Notes: a model not told the origin generated them from the letters alone. A stretch of DNA of 64,000 nt from Bacillus pumilus (GCF_038738535.1 NZ_CP046128.1:2790001-2854000), one strand, 5' to 3'. Counted from the first letter of the stretch, positions 26,871 through 36,371 are shown. A program made the numbers and translations.

Positions 26871-27639
26871 ATGATAATCGCTCAATCCACTCGGTTAATG
26901 AATCAATGACATAGGTTGGCTGTTTGTCATACTTCTGAAGCAGTTCTTTTGTTGTCACGCCTGTATGAACGAGTAATGTGTCCATTCCTGCATTCATCCC
27001 TGCCATAATATCCGTATCATAGTTATCACCCACCATAAGCGTCTCAGACAGATCGGTCCCGAGCACCCTCATCGCTTGTTCCATGATGATGGATTCTGGC
27101 TTCCCGATAAACGTTGGCTGGACCGTAGTGGTGACGGTCAGCACAGATGTTAATGAGCCGTTCCCTGGCAGAAGCCCTCTTTCTGTTGGTATGGCGATGT
27201 CTCCATTTGTTGAGACAAATTGTGCGCCTTGACGGATGGCAATCGCACCTACTGCGAATTTTTCATATGTAATGTCTCGGTCAATTCCAACAACAACGAA
27301 ATCAGCGTCTTCCTGACCGAACATTAGCCCTTTTTCTTCAATGGCCTGCTTGATTCCTTCTTCACCGATGACGTAAACAGACGCGTCTTTCTTTTGCTCG
27401 GCAATATAATTGGCTGTCGCCATACTTGTTGTAAAGACTTGTTCTTCAGTTGCTGGAATATCGAATGAAACAAGCTTTTCTGCTACCTGCTTCGGCGTGC
27501 GTGACGAGTTATTCGTGACAAACAAGTAAGGAATGTTTAGCTCATTTAACTTTTGAACAAATTGACCTGCTTCTTCGATCTTTTCTGTTCCTTTATACAT
27601 TGTTCCGTCTAAATCAATTAAGTAGCCTTTGTATTTCAT
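26869..27639 (-). CDS. yutF: YutF, HAD-IIA (NagD-like) phosphatase
   Basis: A 256-residue cytosolic phosphatase of HAD subfamily IIA. Motif I GYLIDLDGTMYKG carries the nucleophile Asp, motif II is VTNNSSRTP, motif III the Lys in FIGKPES, and motif IV MVGDNYDTDI. NagD-like cap between. The substrate is not known; B. subtilis YutF has been reported active on small sugar or nucleotide phosphates. The ATG at 27639 matches the B. subtilis start; a GTG at 27648 is too near GGAG. First of the convergent set yutD-yutE-yutF in transcription order. Confidence 0.92.
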   Translation of the reverse strand: MKYKGYLIDLDGTMYKGTEKIEEAGQFVQKLNELNIPYLFVTNNSSRTPKQVAEKLVSFDIPATEEQVFTTSMATANYIAEQKKDASVYVIGEEGIKQAIEEKGLMFGQEDADFVVVGIDRDITYEKFAVGAIAIRQGAQFVSTNGDIAIPTERGLLPGNGSLTSVLTVTTTVQPTFIGKPESIIMEQAMRVLGTDLSETLMVGDNYDTDIMAGMNAGMDTLLVHTGVTTKELLQKYDKQPTYVIDSLTEWIERLS

Positions 27640-27660
27640 GATGCTCACAACTCCAATGGA

Positions 27661-28095
27661 TTATTTAAACGCTGATACTGGGCCAAGCTCCTGCTCCAAG
27701 TAGGTACGGATGCGGCTTGGGAAAACCTCTAGCGCATGCTCAACCTCGCTGATCACCTGCAGCAAGTCGTGATGAACCACTTCCTGGTATTGCTGCACAA
27801 GTGTTTTGCGGCACGAGACAAGCTTTTTCAGCTGACTGCCTTCCTCTTCGGGTACAACCTTTTCATCAACAAGAATATCCATGATGTCATCATAGCTTCC
27901 TGGATCACGCATAATAAAGCCATCAATCATATCATTTCCCGTATCAAGAATACATTCGACAAGCAAATGAACAATTCGTTCCAGCGCTTTTTTCTCTAGT
28001 GGACTTGTCCATGTTTGATGACTGCGCATCAACTCATATTGCTCCTCGAAAAAACGCAATGTCTCTTCAATTTTTTTTCTGTCTACGAAATACAT
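27661..28095 (-). CDS. yutE: YutE, DUF86 (HepT-like HEPN) protein with altered active-site motif
   Basis: A 144-residue helical protein of the DUF86/HepT family. HepT toxins are HEPN RNases with an R-x4-6-H motif; here the corresponding stretch is SCRKTLVQQYQEV, with Arg kept but Gln where His is expected, so RNase activity is doubtful. No nucleotidyltransferase antitoxin (MntA-type) lies next to it, unlike real HepT pairs. The segment GNDMIDGFIMRDPGSYDDIM is highly conserved in B. subtilis YutE. The ATG at 28095 follows GGGGAG by 7 bases. Confidence 0.85.
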   Translation of the reverse strand: MYFVDRKKIEETLRFFEEQYELMRSHQTWTSPLEKKALERIVHLLVECILDTGNDMIDGFIMRDPGSYDDIMDILVDEKVVPEEEGSQLKKLVSCRKTLVQQYQEVVHHDLLQVISEVEHALEVFPSRIRTYLEQELGPVSAFK

Positions 28096-28114
28096 CATGA
28101 CGCTCCCCTTTGCG

Positions 28115-28390
28115 TTATTTTCTGATTCGTTTTAAGACAAAATAGGCACAGCCAAAATTACAGTATTCATAAATGTATTCATCGAGTGTGCTGATTTTTG
28201 TATCAAATGTGGCCTTTTGGTTTTGGTCATCAAAGAACCCCTTCAGTCTCAGCTGATTGTAGCCCCAGTCCCCCACAATATAATCATACTTATTTAAAAT
28301 ATCTGAGTACCTTGCTTTAAACGCTTCTTCATCAAAACCGTCTTTAATATCTCTTACAAGATCAAAAGTAGCATTCTGAATGACGATCAT
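28115..28390 (-). CDS. yutD: YutD, DUF1027 conserved protein
   Basis: A 91-residue protein of the YutD/DUF1027 family, widely conserved in Firmicutes and of unknown function. Conserved elements are YDYIVGDWGYNQLRLKGFF and EYCNFGCAYFVLKR, the latter with two Cys. The ATG at 28390 has GAGGTGAG upstream; the in-frame extension to 28417 has a weaker context. It is followed closely by yutE and yutF, so an operon is likely. Confidence 0.87.
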   Translation of the reverse strand: MIVIQNATFDLVRDIKDGFDEEAFKARYSDILNKYDYIVGDWGYNQLRLKGFFDDQNQKATFDTKISTLDEYIYEYCNFGCAYFVLKRIRK

Positions 28391-28510
28391 CTTCTCACCT
28401 CTTTTTAAACGATCCATCTTTAATGATAATTCATTGGAAGAACTCCATCAATTGCTAAAGCATGTTTTTTCCGTTTTAGCCGAAGCTAAAGAAAAAAGGA
28501 GGTCACATTT

Positions 28511-29146
28511 ATGAAGAAACAACTGACAGCCGCGATTCTCCTCAGCATGCTTTTAGGCGGGTGCGGCTTTCAATCAGGTATGAACCGGCAAGTGGATGAA
28601 GATTCTTCAAGTAAAACCATCCGTCTATCGGATCGTCATGAAGGAAATAATTCCAACATGCCAGAAGCAGACACAAACAGAGCAGGATATGTTCGTTATC
28701 AGCGCCAGCAAGTAACGGATCAGAAAGAAAGAACACCTGCTTTAAATCGCGAGCATCTTGCCCACGTCATTACAAGTTTAACTGTGCAGCTCCCAAACAT
28801 CAAAGATGCAGCCACACTTGTGACAGATGAGGATGCACTGATTGTATATCGAACAGGAAACAAAAACCGGGATGAATCTGCCGATCAAGTAAAGAAAACG
28901 GCGGTTTCTGTACTCCCTCGTTATTATCATGTATACGTCTCTGATAATCCAGAGCACTTTCAATCCATTGCCAATTTTTCACGTCTTCAAACCAATTCAC
29001 GTGATTTTGATCAAATTTTAACCAAAACGATTCAACAAATGAAATATTCCCCTCAAGGTGGAGATATTTCTACGAAAGAAGATGCAAATGGTATGACGAA
29101 TTCCGACCGTACCATGAGAAGAAACGCCCCTTACGGCCAAAATTAA
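28511..29146 (+). CDS. yutC: YutC, YhcN/YlaJ-family spore lipoprotein
   Basis: A 211-residue lipoprotein: signal peptide MKKQLTAAILLSMLLGGCGF with the lipobox LGGC at residues 15-18. The mature region has an Arg/Asp-rich spacer and a YhcN/YlaJ domain (HVITSLTVQLPNIKDAATLV, then VYVSDNPEHFQSIANFSR). Proteins of this family are found in spores of B. subtilis. The ATG follows AAAAGGAGG by 8 bases. It is divergent from yutD and has its own terminator. Confidence 0.87.
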   Translation: MKKQLTAAILLSMLLGGCGFQSGMNRQVDEDSSSKTIRLSDRHEGNNSNMPEADTNRAGYVRYQRQQVTDQKERTPALNREHLAHVITSLTVQLPNIKDAATLVTDEDALIVYRTGNKNRDESADQVKKTAVSVLPRYYHVYVSDNPEHFQSIANFSRLQTNSRDFDQILTKTIQQMKYSPQGGDISTKEDANGMTNSDRTMRRNAPYGQN

Positions 29147-29154
29147 TATGAGAA

Positions 29155-29183
29155 AAAACGCCAGAGAGCTCTGGCGTTTTCTT
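29155..29183. terminator. Bidirectional terminator yutC/lipA
   Basis: Perfect 12-bp arms AAAACGCCAGAG and CTCTGGCGTTTT with a 2-base centre between convergent genes. Confidence 0.92.
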
Positions 29184-29185
29184 TG

Positions 29186-30082
29186 TTATGCTTGCGCCTG
29201 ACGCTTTTTAGACGCTTCGTTTACTTGTTCATCTGCATGGTAGGAAGAGCGCACAAGCGGCCCAGCTTCACAATGGCTAAAGCCTTTTGACATCGCAATT
29301 TCCTTCAGCTCTGCAAACTCATCCGGATGGTAGTATTTTTGAACTTTCAAATGCTTTTTCGAAGGTTGTAAATACTGACCAATCGCCATAATATCCACGT
29401 TGCTCGCAAGAAGATCATCCATGACTTCAATGATTTCTTCCTTCGTTTCACCTAGTCCAATCATAATGCTTGATTTCGTTGGAATGTCGGGCTGCATTTC
29501 TTTTGCGCGGCGCAAGAATTCTAATGAACGATCATATGTAGCACGCGCACGAACCCTTGGCGTTAATCTGCGAACTGTTTCAATATTGTGATTTAAAATG
29601 TCAGGACGTGTGTCCATTAACGTCTTCAAATTATCGTAATTGCCGCCCATGTCTGAAGGGAGAACTTCAATTGTCGTAAATGGGCTTTTTCTTCTAATTG
29701 CACGAACGGTTTCAGCAAACACACCTGCTCCGCCATCCTTTTGGTCATCCCTTGCAACCGCTGTTATGACAGCATGCTTTAAGTTCATCAAAGCCACTGA
29801 ATCTGCCACGCGTTCTGGCTCTTGCAGGTCAAGCTCAGTTGGGAGTCCAGTTTTTACCGCACAGAAACGGCATGCGCGCGTACAAACAGATCCAAGGATC
29901 ATAAATGTAGCGGTTCTTCTCACCGCCCAGCATTCATGAATATTCGGACATTTTGCTTCCTCACAAACGGTATTCAGGTTGTTTTCCCGCATCATTTTTT
30001 TCAAACCGGTATAGTTTTCATTCGTATTCAGCTTAATTTTAAGCCAGTCCGGTTTTCTTACGTGCTCTTCCTTCTTTGCCAA
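29186..30082 (-). CDS. lipA: Lipoyl synthase
   Basis: Radical-SAM enzyme that inserts two sulfurs into octanoyl groups on lipoyl domains. 298 residues. The auxiliary cluster Cys are in [12 protein letters not shown] and the radical-SAM cluster in CTRACRFC; the C-terminal RSSYHA carries the Ser ligand. I chose the TTG at 30082 ([11 protein letters not shown]), which matches the B. subtilis product and has GGAG 9 bases upstream; the ATG at 30097 has no site. The enzyme consumes Fe-S clusters, which links it to the suf, yutM and yutI genes in this window. Confidence 0.96.
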   Translation of the reverse strand: MAKKEEHVRKPDWLKIKLNTNENYTGLKKMMRENNLNTVCEEAKCPNIHECWAVRRTATFMILGSVCTRACRFCAVKTGLPTELDLQEPERVADSVALMNLKHAVITAVARDDQKDGGAGVFAETVRAIRRKSPFTTIEVLPSDMGGNYDNLKTLMDTRPDILNHNIETVRRLTPRVRARATYDRSLEFLRRAKEMQPDIPTKSSIMIGLGETKEEIIEVMDDLLASNVDIMAIGQYLQPSKKHLKVQKYYHPDEFAELKEIAMSKGFSHCEAGPLVRSSYHADEQVNEASKKRQAQA

Positions 30083-30373
30083 TTCCATCATCTCCATATG
30101 AATTCGTTAAAGGTGCATCTACAAAAATCTTCCTGCTATATACGATGGATGCAGCTAAGAAGCTGCAAAAAATTGAATCTTCGGCCTAAAGCCTTTTCTT
30201 TAGACACTTTAACATAGTACAGATTGAACAACAAGGGAATGAGCTGCAAAAATACCCAAAAGCCTCCTAAAAAAATCAGAAGAAAATTACTAACATTTTC
30301 TTCTTATGAAATAGGGTGATCTAACCACACTAAACGGTAGAAGACGATGCTTGATGAAAGGAGATGGACGTTT

Positions 30374-31354
30374 GTGAAAGTGGTTTTAGCCATCATGATC
30401 GCTCTTTCAATGCTCCCTTTACCTGTTCATGCACAAGGGGAAGGCAAGCAGCCAGATGTACTGAAGCAGCGAATGGCACTATACGAAAAAGTCGCCATCA
30501 CGACACAGGTTCCATGGTATGTACTTGCTGCGGTTGATCAGTATGAGCACAATATTCGAAAAAGCAGAAGAGATTTACCGAAACAAAAAGGCATCATTGG
30601 TATCTACATTCCCCGGGAAATGTGGATCGGCCCTGAAAACCCGAATCAGCAGGATACCTCTCCTTTAAGCATTAAAGTGTTTGATGGAATTGGACTTGAT
30701 GGAAACGGGGATGGAAAAGCGAACAGCGATGACGATGAGGATGTATTATTCACGTTTGCTCAATACTTGCTTCACTACGGCAGCAGCATTGATCAATTAA
30801 AAATTGCTTTATGGGACTATTATGGACGAGATCAAACCGTTGGAATTATTTCATCTTTTATGAAGCTATTTCAGCACTACGGCCATCTTGACCTCGGAAA
30901 GCATGCCTTCCCTCTTCCGGTCGGAGCTGACTACAGCTACCGGAGTACATGGGGAGATGCGAGAGGGTTTGGCGGCAGAAGAATTCATGAGGGCACGGAT
31001 TTATTTGCCCATTATGGACTTCCCGTTCGTGCGACATCGTATGGCGTGATTGAAATGAAAGGCTGGAACCGCTTTGGCGGCTGGCGGATTGGTATTCGAG
31101 ACATTCATAATCATTATCATTACTTCGCTCATTTAAATGGCTTTGCAAAAGGACTCAAAACAGGTCAAATTGTTGAACCCGGACAGGTCATTGGATCTGT
31201 CGGAAGCTCCGGTTATGGCCCCCCAGGCACAGCAGGAAAATTTCCGCCGCATCTTCACTATGGCATGTATAAAGACAACGGCAGAACTGAATGGTCATTT
31301 GATCCATACCCTCATTTAAGGGCGTGGGAAAGAGCTGAGCGGAAACGCAAATAA
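30374..31354 (+). CDS. lytH: LytH, sporulation L-Ala-D-Glu endopeptidase (M23)
   Basis: Secreted cell-wall peptidase of family M23, 326 residues, the length of B. subtilis LytH (YunA). Signal peptide in the first 22 residues. The C-terminal lysostaphin-like domain has the zinc ligands in RIHEGTD and HLHYG. In B. subtilis it trims spore cortex peptides to single L-alanine side chains late in sporulation. The GTG at 30374 has AAAGGAG 10 bases upstream. I could not find a convincing SigK promoter upstream by eye. Confidence 0.93.
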   Translation: MKVVLAIMIALSMLPLPVHAQGEGKQPDVLKQRMALYEKVAITTQVPWYVLAAVDQYEHNIRKSRRDLPKQKGIIGIYIPREMWIGPENPNQQDTSPLSIKVFDGIGLDGNGDGKANSDDDEDVLFTFAQYLLHYGSSIDQLKIALWDYYGRDQTVGIISSFMKLFQHYGHLDLGKHAFPLPVGADYSYRSTWGDARGFGGRRIHEGTDLFAHYGLPVRATSYGVIEMKGWNRFGGWRIGIRDIHNHYHYFAHLNGFAKGLKTGQIVEPGQVIGSVGSSGYGPPGTAGKFPPHLHYGMYKDNGRTEWSFDPYPHLRAWERAERKRK

Positions 31355-31387
31355 AAAAACAGCCCAATCATTCCTTGGGCTGTTTTT
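31355..31387. terminator. Bidirectional terminator lytH/yunB
   Basis: Perfect 13-bp arms AAAAACAGCCCAA and TTGGGCTGTTTTT with a 7-base loop between convergent genes. Confidence 0.93.
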
Positions 31388-31389
31388 CA

Positions 31390-32160
31390 TTATTCTTTCT
31401 TCTCCTTTTTCTCTGGGAGAACAATCGATGGAGCGCCTGAGTTTGTTCCGCTGCCATTGTAATAATCTGGTACGTCCCCTTGAACGGCTTGTATGGAGAC
31501 GGGAACTGAGTTCTTGACCACGATTGTTTCAGATGCAAACGGGATGATGACTCTCACCTTGACTTCGATTAGAACACTAATATCAATTAAGGCATTATTG
31601 ATGCCATAGGGCTTAATGTTTTTTTCAACGTCCGTATGCGGGTCACCAATGACACTAAAGCGTACAGGCACTTTTGGCCCTAGATTGGCGATGAGTGCAT
31701 TTCCGGACGCTTGCCCAAGCGGAATGTTATATATAATGCCGTCATGTCCATCTGTTTGATCCTTTAACGCTTCTTTTGCCTCTTTTTGAAAGTTCCCCTT
31801 TTCAATGTCCTCTAAATTTTTTTGAAGATGACGTGACAGGTCAGCCATTGCTTTCGATGTTGCCTGCGCATTAAAATCGATGGTCGTTACTTTTCCGTTC
31901 TCACTTGTATTCATGACCACCATATCCTTCATATTCTCCTGATCGTCTGCAAAGTCTTGAACAGAATATTGGATCAGATGATTAGCGATACGCTCTGTTT
32001 CTAGTTCAGCAATGTGAATAAGGGTTGGTTTAATTGAACGGTTAATAAAAAATAGACTAATGACGGTTGAGAGTACAAAGAATAAGATTGCAAGCAGCAT
32101 GACGTATCGAAATGGCAAAGGGCCCTTTTTATAGGGGCGATAACGGCGGTTCATTCTCAA
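31390..32160 (-). CDS. yunB: YunB, sporulation membrane protein
   Basis: A 256-residue protein with one N-terminal membrane helix (about residues 20-42) and a long extracytoplasmic domain; equivalent to B. subtilis YunB, required for full sporulation. The N-terminus is strongly basic (NRRYRPYKKGPLPFRY), giving an N-in topology. The conserved region includes NIPLGQASGNALIANLGPKV. The TTG at 32160 has GGGGG 8 bases upstream; an ATG two codons later is spaced worse. No catalytic motif is seen. Confidence 0.9.
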   Translation of the reverse strand: MRMNRRYRPYKKGPLPFRYVMLLAILFFVLSTVISLFFINRSIKPTLIHIAELETERIANHLIQYSVQDFADDQENMKDMVVMNTSENGKVTTIDFNAQATSKAMADLSRHLQKNLEDIEKGNFQKEAKEALKDQTDGHDGIIYNIPLGQASGNALIANLGPKVPVRFSVIGDPHTDVEKNIKPYGINNALIDISVLIEVKVRVIIPFASETIVVKNSVPVSIQAVQGDVPDYYNGSGTNSGAPSIVLPEKKEKKE

Positions 32161-32229
32161 TAAAAAATCCCCCCTTCTCCACTACAAGTGTATGCAGACA
32201 GGCGGGGGGATAGGAATCATCTATCCATT

Positions 32230-32535
32230 TTATTTCACCATTTTTAATAATGCGTCTCTTCCATTGGTTCCAGCTGTAATGCCTAGCGCTTCTGCGGCGT
32301 ATGTCACAGATTCTAAAGGGGCATCAAGCAATTGCTCAATGGTTCTCACACCAACTGCTCTCCCTGCGATAATTCCTCTATCTGCAAGCTTTTCATTTAA
32401 GAGCCCGACATCCAGTGCACCGCACATAATATACCCATGTTCATTTGTTACCGCCATAAAATTCGTCTTCGGCAGTTTGACGGTGACGGCTGTAAAGGAA
32501 TGTCCATCAATTTTAATAGGTGTTAAATTCACCAA
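32230..32535 (-). CDS. yunC: YunC, DUF1805 conserved protein
   Basis: A 101-residue protein of family DUF1805 (YunC), a small alpha/beta protein of unknown function. Conserved GYIMCGALDVGLLNEKL and RAVGVRTIEQLLDAPLESV. The start is taken as the TTG at 32535 with GGAG 9 bases upstream; a GTG follows directly and is possible. It lies between yunD and yunB on the same strand. Confidence 0.87.
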   Translation of the reverse strand: MVNLTPIKIDGHSFTAVTVKLPKTNFMAVTNEHGYIMCGALDVGLLNEKLADRGIIAGRAVGVRTIEQLLDAPLESVTYAAEALGITAGTNGRDALLKMVK

Positions 32536-32602
32536 ATCCCTTCACTCCTCTCATCACAATCTATGTGACAAGAGGGCGAGTGTTGTTAGGCTAAAGCGGA
32601 TT

Positions 32603-33976
32603 TCATGTGGTTTCCTTCAGGCGCCAAGTAAGCACATCACGTAGAAATTCCGGCATGAAATATTCAATGTGTTCATGGTCACGGATATGAGGAAATAGAG
32701 AGCCTAATGTATACATATCGACTGTGCCAACCGTATAGGAAGCGTCCTTTTTGATCAATTGATCATGTACAAAGACATCCTTTACCCGTTTGGTTTCGCC
32801 TTCTTCTACTGTATAGGTGAGGCCGCTATACAGCATTTTCCCCATCAGCTCACCTCTAAAGCCGAAGCCCTTGATGCGCAGCTGTTCCATTTTTTCTTCA
32901 CAGGCACGCCGAACGGTTTCGATGAGCTGTTGACCGGTAAGCGTCACCCGAATGGGATTAATGGGATGCGGGCAGATTCGGTGGACTTCTTCTCTTGTCA
33001 CGATTCCTGCCTCTAATGAATCAAGCACCATACCTGCATTCATCATGCCGATATCTGCCCCGCACCAATCTTTAATGGCATCTGTTAAGAGCTGCGGAAG
33101 CGGGGATTCATCAAACCACTTCGTTTCTAACCTTGACTCAATCGCTGTTACTTTTTCCTGCATGAGGGCTTTGGCTCTTCTTTCTGCTTGCTGTAAGGTA
33201 GTGATGGCTTCATCTGATTCACTGATCAGCTGATCCACTGACTGCACCGTTGCTTTTTTCTCGATCAGCTCTTTGCGCGCTATGTCAATTGTCAGCTCGA
33301 CACAGCCAATATAATGCCCATACTTTTCAGCGCATGCAAGCAGCACCCCATTGTCCATTTCACCCTGCTCTAACAAATGATGCGTGTGTGAGCCTAGGAT
33401 GATGTCGATGTCAGGAAAATCACGGGCGACCTCCCGATCATGGATGATACCAAGATGGGATAAGAGTACAATGACATCTGCCTGTCCCTTCACTTCCTGC
33501 AGTATGTCCCGTATGCTGTCAAACGGATCTGTAATGTCCCAGCCCAGCTTTTCATAGACGGGTGTATACGCAATGGTCACGCCTAAGAGACATATTTTCA
33601 GTCCGTTTTCCATTTGGATCATATGATAGGGCTTTGCCCACGATGGCCTTTTGCCTTTCTCAAATAAATTAGACAGAACCACTGGAAATTGTGCATGCTC
33701 GTACAATTGATCGAGTTGATCATGAGGCAGCGTAATGCCTTCATTATTTCCAATCGTGACCCCATCATAGCCAAGTTGATTGAGAAGCTTGACGTTTACC
33801 TTTCCAAAATCAGCTTCTGACACAAGGTTCACTCGGTCCATATGGTCGCCAATATCAAACAAGAGCATCTGATCGTGAACTTGACGCTTTTCCTCAATAT
33901 AAGCTGCGATTTTTGGCCAGTTCTCAAAGTGGCTGTGCAAGTCGTTTGTATGATATAACCATAGCTTCTGCAGCAT
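32603..33976 (-). CDS. yunD: YunD, 5'-nucleotidase/metallophosphatase family protein
   Basis: A 457-residue two-domain phosphoesterase of the UshA/5'-nucleotidase family. The N-terminal metallophosphatase carries the metal ligands in HTNDLHSHF, DIGDHMDR, GNNEG, LLSHLG and GSHTHH. The C-terminal nucleotidase domain (about residue 280 on) holds the nucleotide-binding aromatic region. Unlike secreted homologues it has no signal peptide, so it is cytosolic. The ATG follows GGGAGAG. The substrate is not fixed by sequence. Confidence 0.9.
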   Translation of the reverse strand: MLQKLWLYHTNDLHSHFENWPKIAAYIEEKRQVHDQMLLFDIGDHMDRVNLVSEADFGKVNVKLLNQLGYDGVTIGNNEGITLPHDQLDQLYEHAQFPVVLSNLFEKGKRPSWAKPYHMIQMENGLKICLLGVTIAYTPVYEKLGWDITDPFDSIRDILQEVKGQADVIVLLSHLGIIHDREVARDFPDIDIILGSHTHHLLEQGEMDNGVLLACAEKYGHYIGCVELTIDIARKELIEKKATVQSVDQLISESDEAITTLQQAERRAKALMQEKVTAIESRLETKWFDESPLPQLLTDAIKDWCGADIGMMNAGMVLDSLEAGIVTREEVHRICPHPINPIRVTLTGQQLIETVRRACEEKMEQLRIKGFGFRGELMGKMLYSGLTYTVEEGETKRVKDVFVHDQLIKKDASYTVGTVDMYTLGSLFPHIRDHEHIEYFMPEFLRDVLTWRLKETT

Positions 33977-34037
33977 GTTGATCTCTCCCTCAAGTTGTCA
34001 CTGAACCGTCATTCAGGTTGAAAGCCGCAGCTCTCAA

Positions 34038-34889
34038 TTAACTAAATAAATCTAACTGCTTCGGAGAAAGGCTTGAATACGTAATATCCAGCAAATCAAT
34101 CATCTGCTGGCCATTCGCCGCTGCATCTCCGCCGGAGTTATTATTAAACACGACATAGACATCTTTTGATTGCTGATGCAGAATGTCGAGATTCTTTTTC
34201 CACTCTTTTAATTCAGCTTCATTATATAAATATAAGTATCGCACTTCACGCCAATTCTCATGGTCTGCTGGGTGAAGCCAGCCTTGTTTATTTCTTCCGT
34301 GAAAACGGACCAATGTTTTATCACGGTGCGTAGCTTGTATGACTGGCGGAATGGAGCCTTCTCCAACTTGCGGCTCATCACAAACAGAATGAATCCATCC
34401 TTCTTTTTCCATAAAGGACAAGGTCTGCTCATAAAATTCATCTGAGAACCATGTGCGGTTACGGAATTCGAGGGCACATGGAATGTCACCCATCTTCTCT
34501 TTACACCATCTTAAATAGTGGACGTGCTCTTTTTTGCAATCAAACCATGGTGGAAATTGAAACAAAACCATGGCAAGTTTCCCTTCTCGAATGAGCGGAG
34601 TTAATGAAAGAATAAATGCGTCAAACATCTCTTCCTTCGAAGCAAACGGAATTTCGCCCCTCTGATGCCCGGTCATTCCTTGATATGCTTTCACGACAAA
34701 TTGAAAGGTATCTGGCGTATCCTTGATCCACTTTTCATGATTACGCTCAGGCTGAACCGCATAAAAGCTGGCATCCAGCTCCACAATGGGAAACGTTGAC
34801 GAATAGTGAAACAGCTTTTGAGCGCTGCCGATTTTCGGCGGATAAAGACTGTCATGGTCTCCCCAGCCAGTTAATCCGATATAAATCAT
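34038..34889 (-). CDS. yunF: YunF, DUF72 (YecE) protein ending in a clamp-binding-like motif
   Basis: A 283-residue TIM-barrel protein of family DUF72 (YecE/YunF), function unknown. Conserved features include IGLTGWGDHDSLYPP at the N-terminus, FYAVQP, LFQFPPWF, CALEFRNRTWF and VRFHGRN. The C-terminal residues PKQLDLFS match the bacterial beta-sliding-clamp-binding pentapeptide QL[SD]LF, suggesting a link to DNA replication or repair (inference). The ATG at 34889 has GAGGTGAG upstream. In B. subtilis yunE lies between yunD and yunF; it is absent here. Confidence 0.88.
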   Translation of the reverse strand: MIYIGLTGWGDHDSLYPPKIGSAQKLFHYSSTFPIVELDASFYAVQPERNHEKWIKDTPDTFQFVVKAYQGMTGHQRGEIPFASKEEMFDAFILSLTPLIREGKLAMVLFQFPPWFDCKKEHVHYLRWCKEKMGDIPCALEFRNRTWFSDEFYEQTLSFMEKEGWIHSVCDEPQVGEGSIPPVIQATHRDKTLVRFHGRNKQGWLHPADHENWREVRYLYLYNEAELKEWKKNLDILHQQSKDVYVVFNNNSGGDAAANGQQMIDLLDITYSSLSPKQLDLFS

Positions 34890-35204
34890 GTTTCTCACCT
34901 CTTGCCACTCTCATGTATAGACGGCTTCCTCACATGAAAGCCTTTTTCTCTTGTGATACCCATATTTCTGAAAGAAATTCTTCTGTCTACAACATATCAT
35001 ATTTGCCCGTAATTCTGAATGAAGATGACTGACGGTACGTGATTTTGTCCTGACGCTCTGTTTGTTTGTGATATTAGTTGACAACTTTCTATCTAAAATG
35101 ATTTGAGCTGATAACATAAATTGCATATCAGAGAAGTTAACAGTGATTGTCCATTTATTTATTCATCTTCACCAAGAGCTTTAGTTCTCAATAAAGGAGA
35201 CTTA
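34890..35204. other. Divergent gap yunF / PucR-type regulator
   Basis: 315 bases. A TTGACA occurs at about 35078 but without a -10 at normal spacing. No clear operator, repeat or small gene was recognised. Confidence 0.3.
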
Positions 35205-36371
35205 GTGGATATGAACATAGACGATAACCAGTTTGAAGCATTGCAAAAAATCGCCGAAAGGATTCACAAGCCTGTCTATTTGTGTAACCAGCATGGACGT
35301 ATTCTCTGCAACTCGCACACCATGATCACGAGCCCAGATTGGATTCGCATTCTCCCCTTTTTCCAAAGAAGGACACCCCATTATTTTTCGATGATATATG
35401 CGAAGCAAACCTTTTCCGTCTTTCCGATTGATCTAACCGAACAAACATGTGAGTATGTGGTCATCCCTTCCTTCATTCCTCCGCTGGATGAAACACTGCA
35501 AGTCTTCATTGCACAAGCAGTAAACGAAATCTCAATTGCGCGAATGAGACAATATACTGCCCAGCAAACGGCCAAGCGTGCAAGAAATGAAGGGTTTCGC
35601 AGATGGATAGAGGGTGCATCGTATTCTCAGCAAGACGCTGCATACATTGCGAAGACGTTTGGATTAAACGTAGAAAACAGCTATCTATGTATGATCTGTC
35701 AGCTTGATCATTGTCATGAGACCACTCATTTTTTGAACCAGCAACTGATGTTAGATCAAGTCGTTGATCTACTTGACAGCGCACTTCCAAGCTCTCCTTT
35801 TCCTTCCTTTCTGTTTGTCAAAGGTGATATGGGCATTGTATTAATGGAAGAGACAGGCAGTTGGTCAAAGATGAGTGGCAGACTCCTCTCTTTTTTGAAA
35901 CAGTTGCAGATGCTCGTTAGCATACAAGCGAATCACACCATTTCCTTTGGCGTGAGCTTGACTAGTTGTCGCACCACCCATCTGTCTGAGGGCTACAGTG
36001 AAGCATTAGAGGCTCTTCAAGCCGGACATCTCTCGTCGCAGGCGGAATATATTCAGTTCTATCAGGCAAAGGATGTGCCAGATTTATTGAAGCTTATTCC
36101 AAGAAAGGATTTAGTCACGTTTCACCAGATGCACCTTCACCCGTTATATGAAGCTGGTCAAAACCTCCTCCACACCTTATCTGTCTATTTAGAAACGCAT
36201 TGCCACATTTCAGAAACAGCGAAACGTTTGTCTATTCATCGCAACACGGTCATTTATCGATTGGAGAAGTGTGAGGAGCTGCTTCGGATCAGCTTAAAAG
36301 ACCCTGAAGCCACATTAAGGCTGCGCTTAGCATTACGTATTCAGATGCTTCTCTCACCCCATCCTGATTGA
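35205..36371 (+). CDS. PucR/CdaR-family transcriptional regulator
   Basis: A regulator of about 388 residues with a C-terminal PucR-type helix-turn-helix (HISETAKRLSIHRNTVIYRL near residue 345) and an N-terminal sensor region of no clear type. It has the CdaR-like middle but lacks the long N-terminal PucR domain, being shorter than B. subtilis PucR (531 residues, from memory). It sits where the puc purine-catabolism locus begins in B. subtilis and is 1.6 kb from pucG, so control of purine or ureide use is a reasonable inference. Start GTG at 35205 (AGGAG 5 bases upstream); the ATG at 35211 is equally possible. Confidence 0.75.
   Translation: MDMNIDDNQFEALQKIAERIHKPVYLCNQHGRILCNSHTMITSPDWIRILPFFQRRTPHYFSMIYAKQTFSVFPIDLTEQTCEYVVIPSFIPPLDETLQVFIAQAVNEISIARMRQYTAQQTAKRARNEGFRRWIEGASYSQQDAAYIAKTFGLNVENSYLCMICQLDHCHETTHFLNQQLMLDQVVDLLDSALPSSPFPSFLFVKGDMGIVLMEETGSWSKMSGRLLSFLKQLQMLVSIQANHTISFGVSLTSCRTTHLSEGYSEALEALQAGHLSSQAEYIQFYQAKDVPDLLKLIPRKDLVTFHQMHLHPLYEAGQNLLHTLSVYLETHCHISETAKRLSIHRNTVIYRLEKCEELLRISLKDPEATLRLRLALRIQMLLSPHPD

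Noticed and set aside
30240-30373. Possible SigK promoter before lytH
   Set aside because: The closest -10-like string differs from the consensus at several positions; not strong enough to report.
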